Of a stretch of 29,826 nucleotides of DNA, positions 23,705-29,826 are shown in pieces. Position 1 is the first letter of the stretch, and each line of letters opens with the position of its first letter. The translations under genes and the position numbers were made by a program. The DNA is taken from contig JAGZJZ010000074.1 in assembly GCA_018365455.1 (NCBI GenBank), forward strand, positions 1 to 29,826, read 5' to 3'. Source of the stretch: Clostridiales bacterium. GTDB taxonomy: Bacteria > Bacillota > Clostridia > Lachnospirales > Lachnospiraceae. The notes beneath the pieces are model-generated. The model was not told the DNA's origin. It searched no databases and saw only the letters and a list, made by a program, of their open reading frames with translations.

Positions 23705-24487
23705 ATGGAAATGAAAGCTAACGTTATTCAGGATTTTAAAGACAAAATTTCAAGGGAACCGGTGCTTGGACCCTTTTGCAAAACACTGGATCCTTCCTTT
23801 ATTGAAATATTGGGATACAGTGGATTTGATTTCTGCATTCTGGATATGGAACATGGTCCGGCAGCAAGTTCTAATCTGTCTGATCTGATCCGGGCCTGTA
23901 ATGTAACCGGTATTCTGCCGGTTGTAAGAGTATCCGAAATATCGGAGCAGGCAATCGGCAAAGCACTGGATCTTGGTGCTGGCGCGGTGCAGATTCCCCA
24001 GATCACCAATGCACTTCAGGCAAAAAAGGCAATTGCATTAGCCAGGTTTTATCCTAATGGACAACGTGGAATATGCAGGTTTGTGAGGGCAGCGCATTAT
24101 TCGTCAATGCCCAGAGAAGAATATTTTAAAAGTTCCAATGAAATTCTTGTTACCCTTCAGATTGAAGGCGCAGAAGCGATTAGTAATCTGGAGGAGATCA
24201 TGGAAGTGGAAGGAATTGACATTATTTTTATTGGTCCCTATGACCTTTCACAGTCACTTGGAGTTCCAGGGCAGATTGACCACCCGAAAGTACTGGAATA
24301 TATGAATTTCATTGTCGATATGGGAATGCGCAGGAATATTCAGATCGGAACCTTTGTGGATACGCGAAAGGGTATGAATAAATGGGTCGCCCAGGGAGTA
24401 CGGTATGTCTCGTATTCTGTGGATGTGGGCATTTTTATGGATGCCTGCAAAGAACTGGTGGGAGATTTTGAAGCAGCGAAGAACTGA
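23705..24487 (+). CDS. HpcH/HpaI-family class II aldolase (2-dehydro-3-deoxy sugar-acid aldolase type)
   Basis: A 260-residue metal-dependent pyruvate aldolase. The family residues are all present with the spacing of HpcH: His50 (DMEHGP), Arg75 (VVRVSE), Glu154 (QIEGAEA) and Asp180 (GPYDLSQSLG). Relatives include GarL, RhmA/YfaU and HpcH, which cleave 2-keto-3-deoxy acids to pyruvate and an aldehyde. Because it starts 16 bases after dgoD, the natural substrate is probably 2-dehydro-3-deoxy-D-galactonate, giving pyruvate and glyceraldehyde. I choose the ATG at 23705 behind AAAGGAAG; an ATG two codons later is also possible, and an extended frame to 23606 lies inside dgoD. The stop is followed by a terminator. 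Confidence 0.93.
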   Translation: MEMKANVIQDFKDKISREPVLGPFCKTLDPSFIEILGYSGFDFCILDMEHGPAASSNLSDLIRACNVTGILPVVRVSEISEQAIGKALDLGAGAVQIPQITNALQAKKAIALARFYPNGQRGICRFVRAAHYSSMPREEYFKSSNEILVTLQIEGAEAISNLEEIMEVEGIDIIFIGPYDLSQSLGVPGQIDHPKVLEYMNFIVDMGMRRNIQIGTFVDTRKGMNKWVAQGVRYVSYSVDVGIFMDACKELVGDFEAAKN

Positions 24488-24497
24488 CGAGAAAAAT

Positions 24498-24552
24498 AAG
24501 TACCTTTGTTTTAAGAATTCTGATGAAATCTTAAAATATGAGGTACTTTTTT
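24498..24552 (+). terminator. Rho-independent terminator of the dgoD-aldolase unit
   Basis: A long two-tier hairpin. The outer stem is AAGTACCT (24498-24505) with AGGTACTT (24541-24548), and the inner stem is TTTTAAGA with TCTTAAAA. It runs into a six-T tract. Confidence 0.85.
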
Positions 24553-24606
24553 GTATAACTCAGATCAGATCATCACTGCCAGATCTATCTAAAAGATAAT
24601 AAAATA

Positions 24607-24618
24607 TTACCCGGGTAA
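24607..24618 (+). promoter_or_regulatory. LacI-type operator, upstream copy
   Basis: TTACCCGGGTAA is a perfect 12-bp palindrome with the central CpG typical of LacI-family operators. It lies 166 bases before the LacI-type gene and resembles a second site at 24745. Confidence 0.7.
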
Positions 24619-24638
24619 AATTATTGCAAATATTTATG

Positions 24639-24709
24639 TTGACATTTGTTCATATATCTGATAGGTTTTAGTTATAAAATCACATGTAATTATACAATCT
24701 GTATATAAT
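24639..24709 (+). promoter_or_regulatory. Promoter region of the LacI-GH78 unit (exact boxes unclear)
   Basis: A consensus TTGACA lies at 24639-24644 and a consensus TATAAT at 24704-24709, but they are too far apart to be one promoter. The TATAAT with a poor -35 is nearest the gene and lies between the two operators. The TTGACA has only a weak TAGGTT at 17 bases. The region is strongly AT-rich. Confidence 0.4.
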
Positions 24710-24744
24710 TAAGTGAATTAATATTTTATTTTTTTCAAAATAAA

Positions 24745-24758
24745 TTTACCCGAGTAAA
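24745..24758 (+). promoter_or_regulatory. LacI-type operator, downstream copy overlapping the ribosome binding site
   Basis: TTTACCCGAGTAAA is a 14-bp near-palindrome with one mismatched pair. It shares TTACCC-G-x-GTAA with the site at 24607; the centres are 139 bases apart. Its last three bases are the start of the AAAGGAG ribosome binding site of the regulator gene, so binding could block transcription or loop with the other site. Confidence 0.7.
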
Positions 24759-24772
24759 GGAGTTGACAGTGA

Positions 24773-25801
24773 ATGAAAGCGACACGATTGGATGTGGCAA
24801 AGCTGGCAGGAGTTTCCACTGCTACAGTATCAAATGCTCTAAGTTGTCCGCATAAAGTGAAAGACGAAACAGTAAAGAAAGTATTAGAAGCAGTAAAAGC
24901 TCTGGACTACAAACCAGATATGATAGCGAGAAGCTTGTCTACAAAAAAAACCATGCAAATAGGAATTGTATTAGAAGATATTTCGAATCCTTTTTTTGGT
25001 GAAATTGTTAAAGGCTTTGAACGTGCGGCAAATGAAAAAAATTATTTTGTAAATATCTGTACAGGTTTTAATAAACTGGACGAATATTTTGATAACTTTA
25101 TTACGAGAAGACTAGATGGAGTTTTTGTAACTGCTATTCCTTACAAGTTTAATATGGATAAACTTTATCATTTGGTTGACAATGGGATTAAAGTATTAGT
25201 CAGCGGCAATGTAGGGGCAGATTACAGGAAAGTTTCTTCAATAGAAAATGACCATATGGCAGCAATGCATGAGGCAATGGAATACCTTTACAGTCTGGGG
25301 CACAGAGAAATAGCATACTTAAGCGGACTTGGGAGAAGCTTGCCTTATGATTTAAGGAGTATTTGTTATCTTAAGATGGTGGAACGCTTAGGACTGCCTT
25401 GCGGAGAAAATTTATTGTTTGACGGAGAATATCCTTATACTACTGATATAACTGCCGGCTATTATTATGCTAAGGAATTAATAAAGTCAGGCAGAGACTT
25501 TTCGGCTGTAATCTGTCTCAATGATTTGATGGCTCTTGGAGCTATGAAGGCTATTAAAGAAAAGGGTTACAAGGTTCCGGAAGATATATCTGTTATGGGG
25601 TTTGATGGGATTAGTTATGGGGAATATTGGGAACCTTCTTTAACGACAATGAGTTTAGATAAAGTTAAATTTGGAGAAAAAGCGTTTGAATTACTTCTTT
25701 CAAATATTGACAATGGAAATACATGCTATTTTGAGAATAAACTTAGCATCATGAAAAGAAAGTCTACTGCAAAGCGCATGATAAAGGGGGATAAAATATG
25801 A
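24773..25801 (+). CDS. LacI-family transcription regulator
   Basis: A 342-residue regulator. The N-terminal helix-turn-helix (TRLDVAKLAGVSTATVSNAL, residues 4-23) and hinge (YKPDMIARSLSTKK) are canonical. A periplasmic-binding-protein-like sugar domain follows (IGIVLEDISNPFFGEIVKGF, LGHREIAYLSG, AVICLNDLMALGAMKA, DISVMGFDG). AAAGGAG at 24756-24762 precedes the ATG. Two LacI-type palindromes upstream suggest autoregulation. The last codons overlap the GH78-like gene by 4 bases (ATGA), so regulator and enzyme are translated together. The effector is probably the sugar released by that enzyme. Codon use is more A/T-rich than in the GH and transporter genes to the left, which hints at a separate origin. 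Confidence 0.94.
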   Translation: MKATRLDVAKLAGVSTATVSNALSCPHKVKDETVKKVLEAVKALDYKPDMIARSLSTKKTMQIGIVLEDISNPFFGEIVKGFERAANEKNYFVNICTGFNKLDEYFDNFITRRLDGVFVTAIPYKFNMDKLYHLVDNGIKVLVSGNVGADYRKVSSIENDHMAAMHEAMEYLYSLGHREIAYLSGLGRSLPYDLRSICYLKMVERLGLPCGENLLFDGEYPYTTDITAGYYYAKELIKSGRDFSAVICLNDLMALGAMKAIKEKGYKVPEDISVMGFDGISYGEYWEPSLTTMSLDKVKFGEKAFELLLSNIDNGNTCYFENKLSIMKRKSTAKRMIKGDKI

Positions 25802-27522
25802 TCGGCGACAGAGAACAGAATAACAGCATTTTCCGCATAATGGATAACAGCATTTTAAAAAGTTGTGAAAATGATAATAGAAAACGAGTATATATGACAC
25901 CTCAGAAAATACTGTGGGAATCAAAGGGCTGTAAGTCTGTAGTTGAAAACAGCAGGGTATTGCTGGAGAACCGTTCACCTCAGATTTCATTGATGCCAAT
26001 AAAACCGTGTATCTTAAAGAACAGAGGAGAAAGTGCCGGTATTCTTCTGGATTTTGGCGTTGAAATCATGGGGGGAATCTCATTGCTGGTGTGGAAAACA
26101 GGTGTGCCTCAAGGAGTTCGGGTGAGGGTTCGATTTGGGGAGTCTGCTATGGAAGCAATGAGTGAAATAGGTGGAAAGACGAATGCTACGAATGATCATG
26201 CAAACCGGGATATGATTGTAGAGGTACGGGATATGAGCATGAACCAGATTGGAGAAACCGGGTTTCGTTTTGTGCGGATTGATTTATTGGATGAAGCAGA
26301 ACTGGAAATTAAGACGGTGAAGTCAATATTAATTTATAAGGATATTCCGTATAGAGGTAAATTTACCTGTAGTGATACTTTATTGAACCGTATTTGGGAC
26401 ACGGGGGCATATACTGTACATCTGAATATGCAGAACTACATATGGGATGGAATTAAAAGAGACCGATTGGTATGGGTTGGAGATATGCATCCGGAGGTAA
26501 CTACTATAAAAACCGTATTTGGATATGATGAGAGCGTTCCCAGAAGTCTCGACTTCGTCAGGGAAGAAACACCTCTTCCGGGATGGATGAACGGGTTTCC
26601 AGCCTATTCCATGTGGTGGGTAATCATACAGCATGACTGGTTTATCTATACCGGAGATCTGGCATATCTGGAAACGCAAAGGGAATACCTGAAAGGGCTT
26701 TACCGACAACTGTCTGATGGAATTGACGAAAATGGCAAAGATAATACACCTGAAGTGAGGTTTGTTGACTGGCCATCTTACCAGAACCAGTCAGTTGTAG
26801 ATGCTGGTCTGCAGGCACTGCATGCTTTGGTTACAGAGAAATTACAGTATATTTTCACAGTCCTTGGGGAAGAAAAACTGGTTCGCCAGTGCAAGGAGGA
26901 CAGGAAAAAACTTGCGTCATATAATGTGGATTATAAGAATGCAAAACAGGCAGCGGCACTTTTGGTTATGGCGGGACTGAAAGATCCGGTAAGAGTTAAT
27001 GAGCAGCTCTTAAAAGTTGACGGGTCGAGAGGAATGTCTACGTTTATGGGTTATTATATTCTTACAGCCCGCGCAATGGCGGGAGACATAAGGGGATGTC
27101 TGGATTGTATCCGTGAATACTGGGGAGGAATGTTATCCCTGGGGGCAACCACCTTCTGGGAGGATTTTGACGTAGACTGGCTGGATAATGCTGCACCAAT
27201 CGATCATATCTCAGATGATGAAACACGAGTCAATGTACATGGCAATTACGGAAGATACTGCTATGTGGGTTACCGCCACAGCCTCTGCCATGGATGGGCC
27301 TCTGGAGTAACTCCATGGATCATGGAAAATGTGATGGGAATTCAAATACTGGAACCAGGATGTAAAAAGGTATCGGTAAAACCTAATTTGGGAGATCTAA
27401 GCTGGGCAAGCGGAACATATCCGACACCATATGGTGACATATCTGTTTTCTGTAAAATGCGATCGGATGGGACGCTAGATGTGCAGGTGGATGCACCAAA
27501 AGAGATCGATGTAGTTCGATAA
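25798..27522 (+). CDS. GH78-like glycosidase (alpha-L-rhamnosidase family) with altered active-site motif
   Basis: A 574-residue cytoplasmic protein with the six-hairpin (alpha/alpha)6 core and C-terminal beta domain of alpha-L-rhamnosidases. Recognisable parts are a beta-rich N-terminal region (ILLDFGVEIMGGISLLV, FRFVRIDLL), SDTLLNRIWDTGAYTVHLNMQ, FWEDFDVDWLD (Glu455), SLCHGWASGVTPWIMENVMGI and SVKPNLGDLSWASGTYPTPYG. At the family active-site stretch DCPQRDERLGWTGD, this protein reads DGIKRDRLVWVGD (217-229), one residue shorter, so the Glu after Asp222 is missing. It is also shorter than the 900-residue multi-domain GH78 enzymes. AAAGGGGG lies 7 bases before the ATG. Specificity for rhamnose is therefore uncertain, although glycosidase activity remains likely. 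Confidence 0.82.
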   Translation: MIGDREQNNSIFRIMDNSILKSCENDNRKRVYMTPQKILWESKGCKSVVENSRVLLENRSPQISLMPIKPCILKNRGESAGILLDFGVEIMGGISLLVWKTGVPQGVRVRVRFGESAMEAMSEIGGKTNATNDHANRDMIVEVRDMSMNQIGETGFRFVRIDLLDEAELEIKTVKSILIYKDIPYRGKFTCSDTLLNRIWDTGAYTVHLNMQNYIWDGIKRDRLVWVGDMHPEVTTIKTVFGYDESVPRSLDFVREETPLPGWMNGFPAYSMWWVIIQHDWFIYTGDLAYLETQREYLKGLYRQLSDGIDENGKDNTPEVRFVDWPSYQNQSVVDAGLQALHALVTEKLQYIFTVLGEEKLVRQCKEDRKKLASYNVDYKNAKQAAALLVMAGLKDPVRVNEQLLKVDGSRGMSTFMGYYILTARAMAGDIRGCLDCIREYWGGMLSLGATTFWEDFDVDWLDNAAPIDHISDDETRVNVHGNYGRYCYVGYRHSLCHGWASGVTPWIMENVMGIQILEPGCKKVSVKPNLGDLSWASGTYPTPYGDISVFCKMRSDGTLDVQVDAPKEIDVVR

Positions 27523-27696
27523 AATTATACCCTGCTTCGGTATTTCCCAGGTATACAACCATTAAAAATAAAAAAGGGATTCATGCATGTGCTTTTTAAC
27601 GAGTCTTCAGCACTGGCTTTTACAAAGATGTATGGATCCCGCAATATCTTCCAGACAAAGTTTTTATGCAGTATTAAATGTATCTGAATATAAAAA

Positions 27697-27734
27697 ATCC
27701 AAATGACTATGGTGAATAGTCAATGGATCATTTT
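27697..27734 (+). terminator. Hairpin with short T-run after the GH78-like gene
   Basis: ATCCA (27697-27701) pairs with TGGAT (27724-27728), and TGACTAT (27704-27710) pairs with ATAGTCA (27716-27722) across the loop GGTGA. CATTTT follows. A moderate terminator, 175 bases after the stop. Confidence 0.5.
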
Positions 27735-27748
27735 CTCTAAATATACCC

Positions 27749-27778
27749 AGTCTTACCTACGATTGTAAGGCTTTTTTT
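27749..27778 (+). terminator. Rho-independent terminator
   Basis: AGTCTTAC (27749-27756) pairs with GTAAGGCT (27765-27772), with one G-T pair, and the stem enters a seven-T tract. It lies upstream of the IS-like repeat and insulates the ABC genes from the LacI-GH78 unit. Confidence 0.75.
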
Positions 27779-27849
27779 GCATTCTGTTATAACGAAATCA
27801 TAAAAGATCAGGAGCCGGCATTTCCAAAATGCAGCGGCAGGTGGCAGCG

Positions 27850-27890
27850 GATACCGTTTATGGACATTTAGATACCGATTACGGACATTT
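27850..27890 (+). mobile_element. 21-bp tandem repeat resembling the end of an IS21-type insertion sequence (remnant)
   Basis: GATACCGTTTATGGACATTT (27850-27869) and GATACCGATTACGGACATTT (27871-27890) match at 18 of 20 positions with a 21-base period. Read on the minus strand the units begin AAATGTCC and follow TGTGCC. Multiple internal repeats containing TGTCC are a feature of IS21-family ends as I remember them. No transposase or second end is visible, so this would be a solo relic. The family name is tentative. Confidence 0.4.
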
Positions 27891-27919
27891 TGGCACAGCA
27901 TGCATTTTTGAGGTATGAT
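27890..27919 (+). promoter_or_regulatory. Promoter of the ABC-2 exporter genes, -35 inside the IS-like repeat
   Basis: TTGGCA (27890-27895), an 18-base spacer and TATGAT (27914-27919). The -35 box begins at the last base of the second 21-bp repeat unit. It lies 66 bases upstream of the ATPase gene. Confidence 0.5.
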
Positions 27920-27984
27920 TTCATCACAAAAATAAAGCAAGAAGTCAACAAGAAAATAACAGTTTATATGAGGAGGTCAATGTA

Positions 27985-28836
27985 ATGAAAGATGCATTGT
28001 GCGTAAAGAATTTGTTAAAATCATTTGAAGATTTTACATTACAGAATATCAGCTTTTCCATTCCAACCGGTTCTGTCATGGGGCTAATTGGGAAAAACGG
28101 TTCCGGTAAAACCACAACAATTAAATTAATCCTGAATTTACTTAGATGCCAGACAGGTTCCGTTTCTGTATTGGGGATGGATCATATCAAGCAGGAGCAG
28201 GCTTTTAAAGAGCGTATCGGTGTGGTTTTTGATTCCCACTTTTTTGTAGACGAGTGGAAAATGCCGGATGTGGAAAAGTCCATGGGCATGTTTTATAAAC
28301 ACTGGAACAGAAAAATATTTTACCGTTATCTGAATGACTTTAACATTGGCAAAAACAAACGCGTAAAAGAGTTGTCAAAGGGAATGCAGATGAAACTTAT
28401 GTTAGCCTGCGCCTTTTCCCACAAGGCAGAACTTTTGATTCTGGATGAGCCCACCAGCGGTCTGGATCCTGTATCCAGGGATGAACTTCTGGATATCTTA
28501 ATAGATTTTACAGAGGATCAAAATCACAGTGTGCTTTTTTCTACACACATCACACCGGATCTGAATAAAATTGCAGACAGCATTACTTTTATCAACAACG
28601 GCAAACTGTTTTACACCGGAAAAAAAGAAGATCTTACAGAAATGTACCTGATTGTTTCCGGTGTCAAAGGATATTTGACACCGGATATTAAATCCCTGCT
28701 TTTAAGTACGAAATTGTCAGGGGATCATTTTGAAGGTCTGGTCAAAGCAGAACATTTGTCAAAAGTATCCCATTTACAAAACAGACAGGCGGACATTGAC
28801 GATCTCATAATATTTATGAATAAAGGAGAGTTTTAA
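27985..28836 (+). CDS. ABC transporter ATPase, YtrB/BcrA-like
   Basis: A 283-residue ATPase of an ABC-2 type system. Walker A is GKNGSGKT (36-43), the signature is ELSKGMQMKL, Walker B is LLILDEPTSGLDP, and the switch His is in FSTHIT. The C-terminal 60-70 residues are the accessory region seen in this group. AGGAGG lies 8 bases before the ATG. Relatives with this Lys-containing signature often stand behind a small YtrA-type GntR regulator gene; no such gene is present here, and the place where it would be holds an IS-like repeat. It is followed one base later by the permease gene. The substrate could be a drug, peptide or lipid; context does not decide. Confidence 0.92.
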   Translation: MKDALCVKNLLKSFEDFTLQNISFSIPTGSVMGLIGKNGSGKTTTIKLILNLLRCQTGSVSVLGMDHIKQEQAFKERIGVVFDSHFFVDEWKMPDVEKSMGMFYKHWNRKIFYRYLNDFNIGKNKRVKELSKGMQMKLMLACAFSHKAELLILDEPTSGLDPVSRDELLDILIDFTEDQNHSVLFSTHITPDLNKIADSITFINNGKLFYTGKKEDLTEMYLIVSGVKGYLTPDIKSLLLSTKLSGDHFEGLVKAEHLSKVSHLQNRQADIDDLIIFMNKGEF

Positions 28837-28837
28837 T

Positions 28838-29488
28838 ATGGATAAGATTTTTAAAGCTTCTAAACTGGATTTTATGCTGATACGTTATTATTTAAAATCA
28901 ATTTGTGTTACAATTTGTATTCCTTTTGTTTTTGTATTAGTATACCGTTCCCTGATAACCGGAATATCCTTTGCAATGTTTTTAATGGCTATGTCATCTA
29001 TCTACACCTTTACCGTAGCGGAAAAAAATGATATGCACCGCCTCTATGGAACTTTGCCGGTTACTGCCGCAGAACTGGTATGCGGAAAATACCTTCATCT
29101 GTTCCTGCTGGGAGCTTTTTCTCTGTTGGTATCCAGTATTGTACAGCCGTTCATATTAAATTCACTGGGAGTAACCACATCACTATCGGAGGTGCTTTTT
29201 GCTGCCCTTGTAGGAAGCATACTTTTTATTACCTATATTGCATTTCAGATTCCAGGATATTATAAATTTGGTCCGATTAAAGGAAGGGTCTTCATGTATA
29301 TACCGGTAGTTGGGGTTCTTCTTACCATGTTTGTGTTGGAAAAAGTCAACCTTAAAAATCTTGCATTCCTGGATGCTATTGGTCAGAACAAACAGATGAT
29401 TACCTGTTTTATTTTGATATACCTTATATTAATGATAGGGATTTCCGTAGCGGCTTCCGTTAAAATTGTAAAGAATAAGGAGTGGTAG
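28838..29488 (+). CDS. ABC-2 type transporter permease
   Basis: A 216-residue integral membrane protein with about six hydrophobic segments, for example ICVTICIPFVFVLVYRSLI (about 22-40), FLLGAFSLLVSSIVQPFIL, VLFAALVGSILFITYIAFQI, VFMYIPVVGVLLTMFVL and the last near 190-210. The pattern TVAEKNDMHRLYGTLPVTAAELVCGKYLH after the second segment is typical of ABC-2 permeases that pair with YtrB-like ATPases. AAAGGAGAG is 7 bases upstream, and the start lies one base after the ATPase stop, so the two are translationally coupled. It should form the membrane channel of a small export system or a membrane-stress sensor. No extracellular domain is present. Confidence 0.88.
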   Translation: MDKIFKASKLDFMLIRYYLKSICVTICIPFVFVLVYRSLITGISFAMFLMAMSSIYTFTVAEKNDMHRLYGTLPVTAAELVCGKYLHLFLLGAFSLLVSSIVQPFILNSLGVTTSLSEVLFAALVGSILFITYIAFQIPGYYKFGPIKGRVFMYIPVVGVLLTMFVLEKVNLKNLAFLDAIGQNKQMITCFILIYLILMIGISVAASVKIVKNKEW

Positions 29489-29494
29489 GGAAAT

Positions 29495-29614
29495 ATGGGA
29501 ACCGTTTTATTAATTGGATTACTGCTGATTTTTGTGGTGATACCCAGGCGAAGGAAATACCGGGAATATCATGAGTGGAATAAAGAGTGGAAAAACAAGA
29601 ACAGATGGTGTTGA
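29495..29614 (+). CDS. Small single-span membrane peptide (39 aa)
   Basis: A 39-residue ORF, too short for usual ORF cut-offs, beginning 6 bases after the permease stop. The first 16 residues are hydrophobic (MGTVLLIGLLLIFVVI), followed by a basic stop-transfer patch PRRRKYREYHEWNKEW and a charged, Trp-containing tail ending in Cys. AGGG/AAGGAG sequences lie upstream at short and long spacing. The layout, one N-terminal span and a basic cytoplasmic tail, is that of small transporter-associated peptides. It may stabilise or regulate the ABC-2 complex. I do not recognise a family; coding status rests on amino-acid pattern and tight spacing only. Confidence 0.55.
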   Translation: MGTVLLIGLLLIFVVIPRRRKYREYHEWNKEWKNKNRWC

Positions 29615-29672
29615 AAGTATTTTTAAATCAGGATATAATCAATATATTGAAATTCATTGTTCATTAGAATAT

Positions 29673-29710
29673 GATTCTGTAATATGCCGTCACATCTCTT
29701 TTACAGAATC
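29673..29710 (+). other. Hairpin after the small membrane peptide gene
   Basis: GATTCTGTAA (29673-29682) pairs perfectly with TTACAGAATC (29701-29710) across an 18-base loop. There is no T tract directly after it, so its role as terminator is doubtful. Confidence 0.45.
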
Positions 29711-29735
29711 TTAGATTATGAAAAAAGGAGAAAGA

Positions 29736-29783
29736 GTGAAAAGAAAAGTAGATTTTGAGACGCACTTACCTAAGGGGTCATAG
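29736..29783 (+). CDS. Possible 15-codon leader peptide ORF
   Basis: A GTG at 29736 follows AAAGGAG (29724-29730) by 5 bases and opens a 15-codon frame (VKRKVDFETHLPKGS) that stops at 29781-29783, inside the following hairpin. A well-placed ribosome binding site before a very short frame ending in a hairpin resembles leader-peptide attenuation. The controlled gene would lie outside the window. It may also be a chance frame. Confidence 0.25.
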   Translation: MKRKVDFETHLPKGS

Positions 29784-29802
29784 ATCCCCTGAAAATTAGG
29801 TA
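29767..29802 (+). other. Two-tier hairpin near the right edge
   Basis: TACCTA (29767-29772) pairs with TAGGTA (29797-29802), and AGGGG (29773-29777) pairs with CCCCT (29786-29790), leaving a one-sided GAAAAT bulge. No T tract follows within the window. Confidence 0.5.
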
Positions 29803-29826
29803 TGTAAGAACAATGAATCATTAGTT

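Larger units (their letters stand above)
27523..27984 (+). other. Gene-free stretch with two terminators, an IS-like end and a promoter
   Basis: These 462 bases hold no believable gene. In order they contain about 170 bases of AT-rich sequence without recognised signals, two hairpins (27697 and 27749), a short G/C-rich patch with GGCAG repeats near 27830-27850, a 21-bp tandem repeat resembling an insertion-sequence end, and a promoter for the ABC genes. A minus-strand frame of 67 codons at 27737-27940 crosses the terminator and the repeat and is rejected as a gene. Confidence 0.6.

Noticed and set aside
24607..24758. Reading the two palindromes as CcpA catabolite-repression (cre) sites
   Set aside because: They lack the cre pattern TGNAANCGNNNNCNNNCA-like core; a pair of matching sites beside a LacI-type gene fits autoregulation better.
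27737..27940. Minus-strand 67-codon frame between the GH78-like and ABC genes
   Set aside because: It crosses a T-tract terminator and the 21-bp tandem repeat, has no ribosome binding site and no family pattern.

Overview
The window looks like a glycan-utilisation region from a gut-type Clostridia chromosome, most probably Lachnospiraceae. This rests on strong AGGAGG-type ribosome binding sites, short intergenic gaps, YesM/YesN two-component genes beside an LplABC-type sugar transporter, and moderate GC coding sequence. The genus cannot be fixed from the sequence alone. Nearly all genes read left to right; one GntR-type regulator reads leftward. I see no tRNA, rRNA, CRISPR array or intact transposase.

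Layout. (A) 1-3602: the end of an operon with the C-terminal half of a GH3 glycosidase, a divergent uroporphyrinogen-decarboxylase-fold (URO-D-like) protein and a GH29 alpha-L-fucosidase. (B) 3840-7248: a YesN-like AraC response regulator and a YesM-like sensor kinase. (C) 7528-15766: LplB- and LplC-type permeases, a solute-binding lipoprotein, a GH52 beta-xylosidase, an iron-type alcohol dehydrogenase and a second URO-D-like protein, closed by two hairpins. (D) 16015-21278: a five-gene Dpp/Opp-type ABC importer with its own promoter and a strong terminator. (E) 21491-22204, minus strand: a FadR-type GntR regulator. (F) 22540-24487: a very clear D-galactonate dehydratase (DgoD) and an HpcH/HpaI-family aldolase, ending in a terminator. 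(G) 24773-27522: a LacI-type regulator translationally coupled to a GH78-like glycosidase. (H) 27985-29614: an ABC ATPase, an ABC-2 permease and a 39-residue single-span membrane peptide. The last 200 bases hold hairpins and a possible leader ORF whose target lies outside the window.

How the parts may work together (inference). The kinase/regulator pair probably senses an oligosaccharide and activates unit C, which imports it. GH52, GH3 and GH29 would then release xylose, beta-linked sugars and fucose in the cytoplasm, and the dehydrogenase would handle an aldehyde or alcohol intermediate. Units D-F look like a sugar-acid module: uptake, GntR control, dehydration of galactonate, then retro-aldol cleavage without a visible kinase. 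Unit G removes a further terminal sugar under local LacI control. Unit H is probably unrelated, and its promoter may have been supplied by an insertion-sequence remnant.

The least explained parts are the two URO-D-like proteins inside glycosidase operons, the GH78-like enzyme with an altered active-site motif, and the kinase-free galactonate module.
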